From positions 5,828,001 through 5,892,000 of the forward strand of contig NZ_CP097289.1 in the NCBI RefSeq assembly GCF_023498005.1: a stretch of 64,000 nucleotides of DNA, written 5' to 3'. The notes beneath the pieces were generated by a model, which saw only the letters and a program-made list of their open reading frames with translations, ran no database searches and had not been told where the DNA came from. The position numbers were made by a program, and so were the translations under genes. This document shows, one piece after another, positions 11,253-19,343 of the stretch (its first letter is position 1; each line of letters opens with the position of its first letter). The DNA comes from Streptomyces durmitorensis. Its GTDB lineage: Bacteria; Actinomycetota; Actinomycetes; Streptomycetales; Streptomycetaceae.

Positions 11253-11512
11253 GCGGCGGGCGTCTGGTCCTCACCGGTCGGCTTGTGCAGGTCCTCGTAG
11301 GAGTCGCAGCCGTGCTTCTCGTTCAGGGCGTCGAGGTCGATCGCGCCGGAGGCGACGAGCCGGGCCAGTTCACGACGGGCCTGCGCGCGCACGGAGCGCT
11401 GCCTGACGTCGGCGAGCGCCTGGTTCACGGTGTCCTTCTTGGTCGCCGTGCCCAGGATCTTCTGGGCCTCGGCGAGCGCTTCGTCGTCGATGTCGATGAG
11501 CATCTGCGTCAT
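11249..11512 (-). CDS. VapB-family antitoxin (orphan)
   Basis: This 87-residue protein opens with MTQMLIDIDDEALAEAQKILG and TKKDTVNQAL, the ribbon-helix-helix-type start of actinobacterial VapB antitoxins that bind their own promoter and neutralise a VapC RNase. ATG at 11512 is chosen because GAGGGAG lies five to six bases upstream; a GTG two codons earlier is possible. The downstream toxin is reduced to a few codons, so this is now an antitoxin without a partner. Confidence 0.82.
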   Translation of the reverse strand: MTQMLIDIDDEALAEAQKILGTATKKDTVNQALADVRQRSVRAQARRELARLVASGAIDLDALNEKHGCDSYEDLHKPTGEDQTPAA

Positions 11513-11555
11513 GACCACTCCCTCGCGTATATAGGCCGGTCGGCCTGTTCATGAT

Positions 11556-11689
11556 TCACGGCGCGGGGATCAGCCGGACGACCGTGACGGTCAGGATCGA
11601 ACCCGAGACGTAGTATCGAACGTCTCGGTCCTCGCCATCTTCGCCAAGGTGTCATCGGCGGGCGGCGCGTAGGAGATGCGGTAGGTCAC
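11556..11689 (-). pseudogene. RelE/ParE-type toxin remnant, frameshifted and internally deleted
   Basis: It starts with a GTG that overlaps the upstream antitoxin-like stop (GTGA). The first frame reads VTYRISYAPPADDTLAKMA, a typical toxin N-terminus. A second frame then gives DRDVRYYVSGSILTVTVVRL, a typical RelE/ParE C-terminal strand pair, ending at 11556. The middle (~40 residues) is missing and the two ends are out of frame. The first frame alone stops at 11591. Confidence 0.65.
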
Positions 11690-11934
11690 GCGGCGCTGTT
11701 CCTCTCCGCTTCCTCGCGGGCGAGGCGGTCCATGATCGCGTCGGCAGCCGGGTCCGGCACCGCCTCGAACATCCAGTGCCGCATCACTGCGTGGATCTCG
11801 TGCACACCGGCCGAGTTGATCTCCTGGTCGAATTCCTCGCGCCTGCGTTCCGGCAAGGCCTCGCGAATAGCGGGAATGCTGTTGGGCACCTCGACCTCTA
11901 CCCCGTCGACCACGGTTCTGAGCGGCTCGGCCAT
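11686..11934 (-). CDS. Small antitoxin-like protein (DUF6247-like)
   Basis: An 82-residue acidic helical protein: VPNSIPAIREALPERRREEF, then VMRHWMFEAVPDPAADAIMDRL. This layout is like small proteins encoded directly before RelE-type toxins in Streptomyces, and the family name DUF6247 is my best guess. ATG at 11934 has GGGAGCG upstream; longer versions of the frame enter the neighbour. Its stop overlaps the broken toxin start, which supports an antitoxin role. Confidence 0.6.
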   Translation of the reverse strand: MAEPLRTVVDGVEVEVPNSIPAIREALPERRREEFDQEINSAGVHEIHAVMRHWMFEAVPDPAADAIMDRLAREEAERNSAA

Positions 11935-12008
11935 GATGCGCTCCCTTCTGGCTCTGCAGTCACGGTAGCGATTCTTCATCGTGCTCTGTCGCCTCTTCTC
12001 TCTTCGGC

Positions 12009-12803
12009 CTACGCCGCCGCCGTAGCGGAGTGCGCGATGCAGTCGCGGCAGCGGCCCGGTCTCGGAGCGCGGAAGGCGCGGTCGCAGTGGTCGCAGTTCT
12101 GGAGGGGGTCCGGGCGTGGTGGGGCCGTCGGGGAGGCCGGGAGCGGCGGTGGCAGGAACTCCGTGAGGCGGTGGGCCAGCAGGGCTGCCGGGTGGTGGAT
12201 CGGGGTCGCGGGGAGCCCCGCCGTGAGCGTGCGGCGCACTGCCTCTGGGGTGATGCCCCGGTCCAGCCATGCCGTGGCTGCCGGTGCGAGGCGGCGTACG
12301 TCGCGTTCGGCGAGCAGGAGGCGGGGGTCGTGGCGCCGGAGGTCCGTGAGGAGGGTGGTCGCTGCGGTGTCGTGCGCCTCGGGGAGGGGGAGGGGAGCTT
12401 CAGGGGGTGCTGGTGCGGGCCTCGGCGGCGGCTGTGCGCTCACCGCCATCGCGGGCGGGTTGTTGTACGACACCGTTCGCGTGATCACCTGGCCCGACGG
12501 CAGACGCTCCCGAGTGCGGGTGAGGTAGCCGTGGGCCTCCAGCTCGCGCAGGGCCCCGGCGATGCGGACCTCCCCTTCGGGGAAGCGCTCCGCGAGGCGT
12601 TTGATGCTGACCTTTGCGCCTGCGGGCAGGGACTGGATGTGGGCGGCAAGACCGATCGCCGTGAGGCTCAGCTCGCGATGCTGGGTGAGGTGATTGCCGA
12701 CCACGGTGAAGCGATCCGGGTGGCGGCGGTTGTCGTGCCCGATCCCGGAGGACGGAACGGGGGACGCTGCGCACGGGGGCGCGTTAAGCTGCTGATCAGC
12801 CAT
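12009..12803 (-). CDS. Helix-turn-helix protein with C-terminal zinc-ribbon
   Basis: This 264-residue protein has a winged-helix/HTH domain at about 25-110 (LTAIGLAAHIQSLPAG, then VSIKRLAERFPEGEVRIAGALRELEAHGYLTR). A Pro-rich linker follows, then a second helical region (TAWLDRGITPEAVRRTLTAGLP). The C-terminus has two Cys pairs, CDHCDRAF and CRDC, that could hold one zinc. It is a replication-initiator/regulator-like arrangement common in Streptomyces mobile regions. ATG at 12803 is a choice; an ATG about 17 codons upstream is possible. Target unknown. Confidence 0.7.
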   Translation of the reverse strand: MADQQLNAPPCAASPVPSSGIGHDNRRHPDRFTVVGNHLTQHRELSLTAIGLAAHIQSLPAGAKVSIKRLAERFPEGEVRIAGALRELEAHGYLTRTRERLPSGQVITRTVSYNNPPAMAVSAQPPPRPAPAPPEAPLPLPEAHDTAATTLLTDLRRHDPRLLLAERDVRRLAPAATAWLDRGITPEAVRRTLTAGLPATPIHHPAALLAHRLTEFLPPPLPASPTAPPRPDPLQNCDHCDRAFRAPRPGRCRDCIAHSATAAA

Positions 12804-12831
12804 CGGGAAGGTTGCTTCTTCCTTGGTGTCA

Positions 12832-12867
12832 GGCCCTCGCATTGGGATGCCAGTCCCGGCGAGGGCC
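12832..12867. repeat. Inverted repeat upstream of HTH gene
   Basis: GGCCCTCGC and GCGAGGGCC form a 9-bp stem around 18 nt in the leader of the HTH gene, possibly a 5'-UTR hairpin. Confidence 0.5.
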
Positions 12868-12907
12868 GTCTCATGTCTGGAGTTGTCGAGGCCGAGCTTG
12901 CACGGCG

Positions 12908-12927
12908 AACTGGCATATGCGCCAGTT
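12908..12927. promoter_or_regulatory. Palindromic operator candidate upstream of HTH gene
   Basis: AACTGGC-ATATGC-GCCAGTT: perfect 7-bp arms around a 6-bp spacer, about 105 bp in front of the HTH gene start. It could be an autoregulatory site. Confidence 0.45.
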
Positions 12928-13067
12928 GCGTTGGGGGAGATCACCCGTGTGAGTGACGGCGGCGGGGTTTGGGGCGGGTGGGGGAGGTTCTCTCCCTCGT
13001 TTCTTACGTACTTGATGTCGCGCCCCACCGATCGCGGGTCCGCCGGGACGCGGAATCCTCGATGCGG

Positions 13068-13499
13068 TCACATGGGGACGGGGGCATCGATTTCCGCCCA
13101 GACGGTTTTGCAAGGGGGCGGCCCCGGCTCCGTGCCCCAGCGGTCGGACAGGGCGGCGACCAGGAGCAGGCCTCGGCCCGACTCGGCGTAGACCGGCGGG
13201 GGTTGGGCTACTCCCGGCGGGCGGCGGTCCGCCCTCGCGTCCGTCACCTCGATACGGAGCGTGGCCGCCTCGGTGAGCTTGAGCGCCAGGCGGAAGCTTC
13301 TGCCGGGTACGTGGCCGTGCAGTGCGGCGTTGCTCGCCAGCTCGGCGACGATCTGCTCCGCCATCTCGAACGGCAGTCCCCAGGCGCGGAGTTGCTCGCG
13401 TGCGAGGAGCCGCGCCAGGCGGGCGCCTCTGCGGGTGGCGGACAGCAGGATCGTGAACTGGTGTACGGGGATCGGGGTGCGGGTGGTTTCTTGGTTCAC
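13068..13499 (-). CDS. Anti-sigma-factor-like HATPase (Ser/Thr kinase-type) protein
   Basis: This 143-residue protein has a Bergerat ATP-binding fold of the RsbW/AbaA-associated class. The N-box is AEQIVAELASNAALHG, the G1 box is VTDARADRRPP, and the G2 region is SGRGLLLVAALSDRWG. Start at GTG 13499. It is divergent from the XRE gene and is typically found as part of whiJ/abaA-like modules (HATPase, XRE-DUF5753, DUF397) that influence Streptomyces development and antibiotic production. The specific partner is unknown. Confidence 0.82.
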   Translation of the reverse strand: MNQETTRTPIPVHQFTILLSATRRGARLARLLAREQLRAWGLPFEMAEQIVAELASNAALHGHVPGRSFRLALKLTEAATLRIEVTDARADRRPPGVAQPPPVYAESGRGLLLVAALSDRWGTEPGPPPCKTVWAEIDAPVPM

Positions 13500-13560
13500 G
13501 TCACTCAGCGTGGCCGTGCGTGCGTACCGTGAACAGTGACGCGGGCTGTGCGTACCGCGT

Positions 13561-13597
13561 TTGTCCCGCGCTTGTCCTGGCTTGTCCCGGCTGTCCC
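13561..13597. promoter_or_regulatory. Helically phased TTGTCC direct repeats in divergent promoter
   Basis: TGTCC occurs at 13562, 13573, 13583 and 13592, an almost constant 10-11 bp step (one helical turn), between the divergent HATPase and XRE genes. It looks like cooperative binding sites for one regulator, plausibly the XRE protein itself. Confidence 0.5.
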
Positions 13598-13655
13598 GGG
13601 TGACGTCCGGGTGCGAGTGCGCGTTGGGCTTAGACGGTACGTCGGAGGTGGCGCG

Positions 13656-14528
13656 GTGGACGTGGAACGTGGCGGCGAGGGGCGTAATGGCGGGGCGGAC
13701 GAGCCCGGTTGGGACGTCGACCCGGAGGACGAGATCAGTGCGGTGGTCGAGGTGGTCGGGCACCAGCTCAAGTTGCGGAGGGAAGCGGCGGGCCTCCGGG
13801 TGGCCGAGTTCGGGGAGGCCATCGGGTACGGGGAGGACCTGATCCGGAAGATCGAGCGCGGGGTGCGGATTCCTCGCCCCGAGTATCTGGACAAGGTGGA
13901 CGAGGTCCTTGACGCGGGTGGGCTTGTCTCCGCGATGAAGAAGGAGATGCGGGAGGCTCGGTATCCGAAGAAGGTGCGGGAGCTGGCGAAGTTGGAGGAG
14001 CGGGCGGTTGAGTTGGGGTTGTACAGCAACCACAACATCCACGGCCTGTTGCAGACGCACGAGTTCGCGTGGGCGCTATTGGGGACGCGTCGTCCCGCGT
14101 ACTCGGACGAAGAACTGGAGCGGTTGGTGGCCGCGCGAATGGCCCGCCAGTCGATCTTCGAGCGTTCGCCCGCACCCGAGTTCAGCTTCGTGCAGGAAGA
14201 GGTAACGCTGCGGAGGCCCATCGGAGGGACAATGGTGCTGCGCCGACAGCTCGAACGTCTGCTGGAGGTAGGGGAGTTGAGGAACGTCGAGATCCAGGTG
14301 ATGCCGACGGCCTGTGGCGGCCACGCCGGGACAGGCGGTCGGATTCAGGTGCTGAAATTCGCGGATGGTACGGCGATGGGGCGTACTGACGACGAGTTCG
14401 CCGGCCGCCCGGTCTCTGATCCGAGGCGGCTCCGTATCCTTGAGCTGCGGTATGGCATCATCCGGGCCCAGGCTCTTACGCCAGAGGAGTCCCTGGCCTT
14501 CATTGAGCACCTGCTGGGAGAGACATGA
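13656..14528 (+). CDS. XRE-family regulator with DUF5753 (Scr1/WhiJ-like)
   Basis: This 290-residue protein has an N-terminal HTH_XRE at about 25-85 (LRREAAGLRVAEFGEAIGYGEDLIRKIERG) and a C-terminal DUF5753 effector domain (Y/SNHNIHGLLQTHEFAWALL, RQSIFERSPAPEFSFVQEE, VEIQVMPTACGGHAG). GTG at 13656 is chosen because GGAGG lies 6 bp upstream. It overlaps the DUF397 gene by ATGA. Known members (WhiJ) repress developmental genes and are modulated by the small DUF397 partner. Confidence 0.9.
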   Translation: MDVERGGEGRNGGADEPGWDVDPEDEISAVVEVVGHQLKLRREAAGLRVAEFGEAIGYGEDLIRKIERGVRIPRPEYLDKVDEVLDAGGLVSAMKKEMREARYPKKVRELAKLEERAVELGLYSNHNIHGLLQTHEFAWALLGTRRPAYSDEELERLVAARMARQSIFERSPAPEFSFVQEEVTLRRPIGGTMVLRRQLERLLEVGELRNVEIQVMPTACGGHAGTGGRIQVLKFADGTAMGRTDDEFAGRPVSDPRRLRILELRYGIIRAQALTPEESLAFIEHLLGET

Positions 14529-14797
14529 TCCGCAAGGCCTCTGCTGGGGACACTTCCGAGCTGAACTGGTTCAAAAGTAGTTACAGCAGCAGCAGTGACC
14601 CCAACGACTGCGTCGAGGTCGCGTTGGAGTGGCACAAGAGCAGCTACAGCGACAGTAGTAACGGCGAGGACTGCGTAGAGGTGGCCCCCACCCCCGCCAC
14701 CATCCACATCCGCGACTCCAAGAACACCCTCGGCCCCCAGCTGGCCGTCACCCCCGCAGCATGGGGCGACTTCGTGACGTACGCCTCCGAAAGCTGA
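14525..14797 (+). CDS. DUF397 protein with duplicated core
   Basis: A 90-residue protein, overlapping the XRE stop by 4 bp. The DUF397 core W-x-KSSYS...DCVEVA appears twice in tandem (WFKSSYSSSSDPNDCVEVA, then WHKSSYSDSSNGEDCVEVA), followed by the usual IHIRDSKNT and W-x-x-F end. Normal members have one copy (~65 residues). DUF397 proteins act with the XRE partner, either as an antitoxin-like antagonist or a co-regulator. Confidence 0.9.
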   Translation: MIRKASAGDTSELNWFKSSYSSSSDPNDCVEVALEWHKSSYSDSSNGEDCVEVAPTPATIHIRDSKNTLGPQLAVTPAAWGDFVTYASES

Positions 14798-14882
14798 GCT
14801 GACCGCAGGCATCCGGAGACGTACGACCAAGGGACCAGAGGCCCCCCGACCCCGGACAGGGGTCAAAGCCCGCCACGCCCCT

Positions 14883-14888
14883 TACGCT
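14883..14888 (+). promoter_or_regulatory. Leaderless -10 element of MFS gene
   Basis: TACGCT, 7 nt before the ATG at 14896. No Shine-Dalgarno is seen in between. Confidence 0.5.
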
Positions 14889-14895
14889 GGCCAGC

Positions 14896-16353
14896 ATGAC
14901 CGCCCTGGAACCACGTGACGCCGAAGTCACAGCCGCCCCGATAGTCCCGCCGTCCGAGCTCCAGGGCGGAATCCTGCGCGCCCCCTATCGCGCGCTCAGT
15001 CTCGGCATCGTCTCCGTGGTCCTGCTCATCGCCTTCGAGGCGACCGCCGTAGGGACCGCGATGCCGGTGGCCGCCCGTGAACTGGACGGCATCTCCCTCT
15101 ACGCCTTCGGCTTCTCCGCGTACTTCACCACCAGCCTCTTCGGCATGGTGCTCGCCGGGCAGTGGGCCGACCGGCGCGGGCCCCTGGGTCCCCTCGCCAC
15201 CGGCATCGGCGGCTTCGCTGCGGGCCTGGTCCTGTCCGGGACCGCCCAGGCCATGTGGATGTTCATCCTGGGCCGCGCCGTGCAGGGGCTCGGCGGCGGG
15301 CTCGTCATCGTCGCGCTGTACGTGGTCGTCAGCCGCGCCTACCCGGAGCATCTGCGCCCGTCCATCCTCGCGGCGTTCGCGGCCAGCTGGGTCGTGCCGT
15401 CCGTGGTGGGGCCGCTGGTCTCCGGGACCGTCACCGAGCACCTGGGCTGGCGCTGGGTCTTCCTCGGAATTCCGGTGCTCGTCGCGGCGCCGCTCGCGCT
15501 CGCCCTGCCGCAGATCCGGCGCAGGGCCGCCGGTCCTGTCGACTCCGATGTGCCCGCCGGTCCCTTCGACCGCCGCCGCATCCGCCTCGCGCTCGGTATC
15601 TCGCTGGGGGCCGGGCTCCTCCAGTACGCGGGTCAGGAGCTGCGCTGGCTCTCGTTGCTGCCCGCCGTGCTCGGCGCGGCCGTGCTCGTGCCGGCCGTCC
15701 TCGGTCTGCTGCCGCGCGGCACGTACCGGGCCGCCCACGGCCTGCCCTCCGTGGTGCTGCTTCGCGGCATCGCCGCCGGATCGTTCATCGCCGCCGAGTC
15801 CTTCGTGCCGCTGATGCTCGTCACCCAGCGCGGGCTCTCGCCGACCATGGCGGGGCTCTCGCTCGCCGTGGGCGGTGCGACCTGGGCGTTCGGATCGTTC
15901 GTACAGTCGCGGCCGGCCATGGAGCCGCACCGGACGCGGCTCATGGTCGTCGGGATGCTCCTGGTCGCCGCCGCCATCGCCACCGCGCCCACGGTCCTGA
16001 TCGAGGCCGTCCCGGTGTGGATCGTCGCGGTGGCCTGGGCCTTCGGCTGCCTCGGCATGGGCACGGTCATCGGGTCCACCAGCGTCCTGCTGCTTCGGCT
16101 CTCGCCGCCGAAGGACGCGGGGGCCAACTCCGCCGCCCTCCAGATCTCGGACGGCCTGTCCAACGCCCTGCTCCTGGCCGCAGGAGGCGCCGCCTTCGCC
16201 GCCCTTGGCGGCGGCATGGTGGGCGCCGGCCATGGCGCGGGCGAGGCGGGCGGCTCGCATCCGGGCGCCTTCGTCGCCGTGTTCCTGCCGATGGCGGCGG
16301 TCGCGCTGGTGGGGGCCTGGGTGTCGACGCGGCTGAAGGAACGCGCGGCCTGA
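14896..16353 (+). CDS. MFS transporter, drug:H+ antiporter type
   Basis: A 485-residue integral membrane protein with about 12-14 spans. It has motif A-like GQWADRRGPLGPLATG between TM2 and TM3 and motif C-like GALVSGTVTEHLGWRWVF-type sequence after TM5, typical of the EmrB/QacA (DHA2) and related groups. TACGCT followed by exactly 7 nt and ATG suggests a leaderless transcript. Substrate is not predictable. No regulator is adjacent in the same direction. Confidence 0.85.
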   Translation: MTALEPRDAEVTAAPIVPPSELQGGILRAPYRALSLGIVSVVLLIAFEATAVGTAMPVAARELDGISLYAFGFSAYFTTSLFGMVLAGQWADRRGPLGPLATGIGGFAAGLVLSGTAQAMWMFILGRAVQGLGGGLVIVALYVVVSRAYPEHLRPSILAAFAASWVVPSVVGPLVSGTVTEHLGWRWVFLGIPVLVAAPLALALPQIRRRAAGPVDSDVPAGPFDRRRIRLALGISLGAGLLQYAGQELRWLSLLPAVLGAAVLVPAVLGLLPRGTYRAAHGLPSVVLLRGIAAGSFIAAESFVPLMLVTQRGLSPTMAGLSLAVGGATWAFGSFVQSRPAMEPHRTRLMVVGMLLVAAAIATAPTVLIEAVPVWIVAVAWAFGCLGMGTVIGSTSVLLLRLSPPKDAGANSAALQISDGLSNALLLAAGGAAFAALGGGMVGAGHGAGEAGGSHPGAFVAVFLPMAAVALVGAWVSTRLKERAA

Positions 16354-16499
16354 GCAAACGCAACGCGCGGCCCGAGCAAGCCGTGTGACACCCGTCGCAC
16401 CCGCCCCTGACCCCGCATTGTCATCAGCCCCGCGTCAACACATCACCGGTAGGGTGGCCCGGTTGTCGTACGTACCCGAGCTGCCAAAAACCGGAGACC

Positions 16500-18299
16500 G
16501 TGACTACCACCGCCGCCAACTCCGCCTCCTCCCACCACCTCTCTCCCGCCTTCCCCGGCCGCGCCCCCTGGGGCACCGCCAACAAGCTGCGTGCCTGGCA
16601 GCAGGGCGCGATGGAGCGGTACCTCCAGGAGCAGCCACGTGACTTCCTCGCCGTCGCGACACCCGGCGCCGGCAAGACGACGTTCGCGCTGACGCTCGCC
16701 TCCTGGCTGCTGCACCACCATGTCGTGCAGCAGGTGACGGTGGTCGCGCCGACCGAGCACCTGAAGAAGCAGTGGGCGGAGGCCGCGGCCCGCATAGGGA
16801 TCAAGCTGGACCCGGAGTACAGCGCGGGGCCGCTCAGCAAGGAGTACCAGGGCGTCGCCATCACGTACGCGGGTGTCGGCGTGCGGCCCATGCTGCACCG
16901 CAACCGCGTCGAGCAGCGCAAGACCCTGGTGATCCTCGACGAGATCCACCACGCCGGTGACTCGAAGTCGTGGGGCGAGGCCTGCCTCGAAGCCTTCGAG
17001 CCCGCGACGCGGCGGCTCGCGCTCACCGGTACGCCCTTCCGGTCCGACACCAACCCGATCCCCTTCGTCGCGTACGAAGAGGGGAACGACGGCATCCGGC
17101 GGTCGGCCGCCGACTACACGTACGGCTACGGGAGCGCGCTCGGCGACGGCGTCGTCCGTCCCGTCATCTTCCTCTCCTACTCCGGCAACATGCGGTGGCG
17201 GACCAAGGCCGGTGACGAGATCGCGGCCAGGCTCGGCGAGCCGATGACCAAGGACGCCATCTCGCAGGCCTGGCGTACCGCGCTCGACGCGCGCGGCGAG
17301 TGGATGCCGAATGTGCTGAAAGCCGCTGATCAGCGGCTTACCGAGGTGCGGAAGGCCATCCCGGACGCCGGTGGCCTCGTCATCGCGTCCGACCAGGACT
17401 CCGCCCGCTCCTACGCCAAGCTGATCCGCGAGCTCACCGGGGAGAAGGCCACGGTCGTCCTCTCCGACGACACAGGTGCCTCGAAGCGGATCGACGACTT
17501 CACCGCGAGCAACGACCGGTGGATGGTCGCGGTCCGCATGGTGTCCGAGGGCGTCGACGTGCCGCGCCTCGCGGTGGGCGTGTACGCGACCACCATTTCC
17601 ACCCCCCTCTTCTTCGCGCAGGCCGTCGGCCGTTTCGTGCGTTCCCGGCGGCGTGGCGAGACCGCGTCCGTCTTCCTGCCCACCGTCCCCGACCTCCTCG
17701 GCCACGCCAACGAGATGGAGGTCGAGCGCGACCACGTGCTCGACAAGCCGAAGAAGGAGGGGGAGGAGGACCCCTACGCCGAGTCCGAGAAGGAGATGGA
17801 CGAGGCGAACAAGGAGGAGGACGAGGACACCGGCGAGCAGGAGCAGTTCTCCTTCGAGGCCCTGGAGTCCGACGCCGTCTTCGACCGGGTGCTCTTCGAC
17901 GGCGCCGAGTTCGGCATGCAGGCCCACCCGGGGAGCGAGGAGGAGCAGGACTATCTCGGCATCCCCGGTCTCCTCGAACCCGACCAGGTGCAGATGCTGC
18001 TCCAGAAGCGGCAGGCCCGGCAGATCGCGCACAGCAAGAAGCGGCCCGACGAGGAGGCGGACCTTCTCGAACTCCCCGCCGAGCGGCGGCCCGTGGTCTC
18101 CCACAAGGAGATGCTCGAACTGCGCAAGCAGCTCAACACGATGGTCGGCGCGTACTCCCACCAGAGCGGGAAGCCGCACGGCGTGATCCACACCGAGCTG
18201 CGGCGCACGTGCGGCGGTCCGCCGAGCGCGGAGGCCACCGCCGGGCAGCTGCGGCAGCGGATCGCGAAGGTCGGGGAGTGGGCCACCCGCATGAAGTAG
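16500..18299 (+). CDS. DEAD/DEAH superfamily II helicase
   Basis: This 599-residue protein shows the SF2 motifs in order: Walker A VATPGAGKTTFAL (~45), VVAPTEHLKKQW, DEIHHAG (motif II, DEIH), ALTGTPFRSD (motif III), VSEGVDVPRLAVGVYAT (V), and QAVGRFVRSRRRGE (VI). A long acidic insert follows (KKEGEEDPYAESEKEMDEANKE is part of it), and the C-terminal ~150 residues are helical. It is probably an ATP-driven nucleic acid translocase; related actinobacterial proteins are linked to DNA repair, but no partner nuclease is adjacent. GTG start at 16500. Confidence 0.9.
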   Translation: MTTTAANSASSHHLSPAFPGRAPWGTANKLRAWQQGAMERYLQEQPRDFLAVATPGAGKTTFALTLASWLLHHHVVQQVTVVAPTEHLKKQWAEAAARIGIKLDPEYSAGPLSKEYQGVAITYAGVGVRPMLHRNRVEQRKTLVILDEIHHAGDSKSWGEACLEAFEPATRRLALTGTPFRSDTNPIPFVAYEEGNDGIRRSAADYTYGYGSALGDGVVRPVIFLSYSGNMRWRTKAGDEIAARLGEPMTKDAISQAWRTALDARGEWMPNVLKAADQRLTEVRKAIPDAGGLVIASDQDSARSYAKLIRELTGEKATVVLSDDTGASKRIDDFTASNDRWMVAVRMVSEGVDVPRLAVGVYATTISTPLFFAQAVGRFVRSRRRGETASVFLPTVPDLLGHANEMEVERDHVLDKPKKEGEEDPYAESEKEMDEANKEEDEDTGEQEQFSFEALESDAVFDRVLFDGAEFGMQAHPGSEEEQDYLGIPGLLEPDQVQMLLQKRQARQIAHSKKRPDEEADLLELPAERRPVVSHKEMLELRKQLNTMVGAYSHQSGKPHGVIHTELRRTCGGPPSAEATAGQLRQRIAKVGEWATRMK

Positions 18300-18664
18300 G
18301 GCGGGTGATCCCCGGGGGGTCCCTGGGTGGTCCCCTCCGAGCGGGTTCTCTCCGGGCGGGAGAGGAGGGGCGCGTTCCAAGTACGGATGCCGTGTGCGGG
18401 AGTCGTGCACACCCCTGCCGACGTGCCCCGCGTATGGGGCATTGCGCCCCTAACAACCGGTCTCGTGACCGGATTCTGGACGGAGTCTTCCGCTGAGCGG
18501 GACGGCCTCGCTACTGTCCCCGCAACGTACACGCCCCGTGGCAGCGCCGCCGCGGAGCGCAGCCGGAGTTCCGACCGGCGGCCTCTGACGCGCGTCGCCC
18601 ACGGGACCGGCGACGCAACCGCCGCGTCAAGGGGCCGTCGACCCTCACCTAAGGAGTGGGCGTC
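18300..18664 (+). other. Intergenic region without gene, leader of IclR gene
   Basis: I see no convincing coding sequence in this 365-bp stretch. It holds two small hairpins, GGGGC-attgc-GCCCC (18436-18450) and CCGGTC-tcgt-GACCGG (18457-18472), which may end the helicase transcript or lie in the IclR leader. No recognised riboswitch. Confidence 0.5.
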
Positions 18665-19306
18665 GTGACCGCGGAGACTTCCCAGACGCTCGACCGAGGA
18701 CTGCGTGTCCTCAAGCTGTTGGCCGACACCGACCACGGGCTCACCGTGACCGAGCTCTCGAACAAGCTCGGTGTGAACCGCACCGTGGTGTACCGCCTCC
18801 TCGCCACCCTTGAGCAGCATGCCCTGGTCCGCCGTGACCTGGGCGGCCGGGCCAGGGTCGGCCTCGGGGTGCTGCGCCTGGGCCGCCAGGTGCATCCGCT
18901 GGTGCGCGAGGCCGCGCTGCCCGCTCTCCGCTCCCTCGCCGAGGACATAGGCGCGACGGCGCACCTGACGCTGGTCGACGGCAGCGAGGCACTCGCCGTC
19001 GCCGTCGTCGAGCCGACCTGGACGGATTACCACGTGGCCTACCGCACCGGCTTCCGGCACCCCCTGGACCGGGGCGCCGCGGGCCGCGCGATCCTCGCCG
19101 CCCGGCAGGGGCTCGCCACCGACCCCGGCTACGCGCTGACGCACGGCGAGCTGGAGGCCGGCGCGAGCGGGGCCGCGGCGCCGCTGGTCGGCGTGACCGG
19201 GATCGAGGGGAGCGTGGGCGTCGTCATGCTGTCGGACTCGGTGCCGGAGCGGGTGGGGCCGAGGGTGGTGGACGCGGCCCGCGAGGTCGCCGATGCGTTG
19301 AGGTAA
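18665..19306 (+). CDS. IclR-family transcriptional regulator
   Basis: A 213-residue regulator. The N-terminal winged helix (about 1-70) reads TLDRGLRVLKLLADTDHGLTVTELSNKLGVNRTVVYRLL, and the C-terminal ligand-binding IclR domain contains HLTLVDGSEALAVAVVEP and HPLDRGAAGRAILAA. GTG at 18665 is chosen because AAGGAG ends 8 bp upstream; a GTG three codons earlier overlaps that ribosome site. There is no neighbouring metabolic operon in the same direction, so the target is not indicated. Confidence 0.88.
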   Translation: MTAETSQTLDRGLRVLKLLADTDHGLTVTELSNKLGVNRTVVYRLLATLEQHALVRRDLGGRARVGLGVLRLGRQVHPLVREAALPALRSLAEDIGATAHLTLVDGSEALAVAVVEPTWTDYHVAYRTGFRHPLDRGAAGRAILAARQGLATDPGYALTHGELEAGASGAAAPLVGVTGIEGSVGVVMLSDSVPERVGPRVVDAAREVADALR

Positions 19307-19343
19307 GGCCTGAGCTCTTATCCGGTCACGTTAGATTGATCCC

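Noticed and set aside
18327..18668. Small plus-strand ORF before the IclR gene
   Set aside because: No ribosome site, no family, and it overlaps hairpins and the IclR ribosome site.
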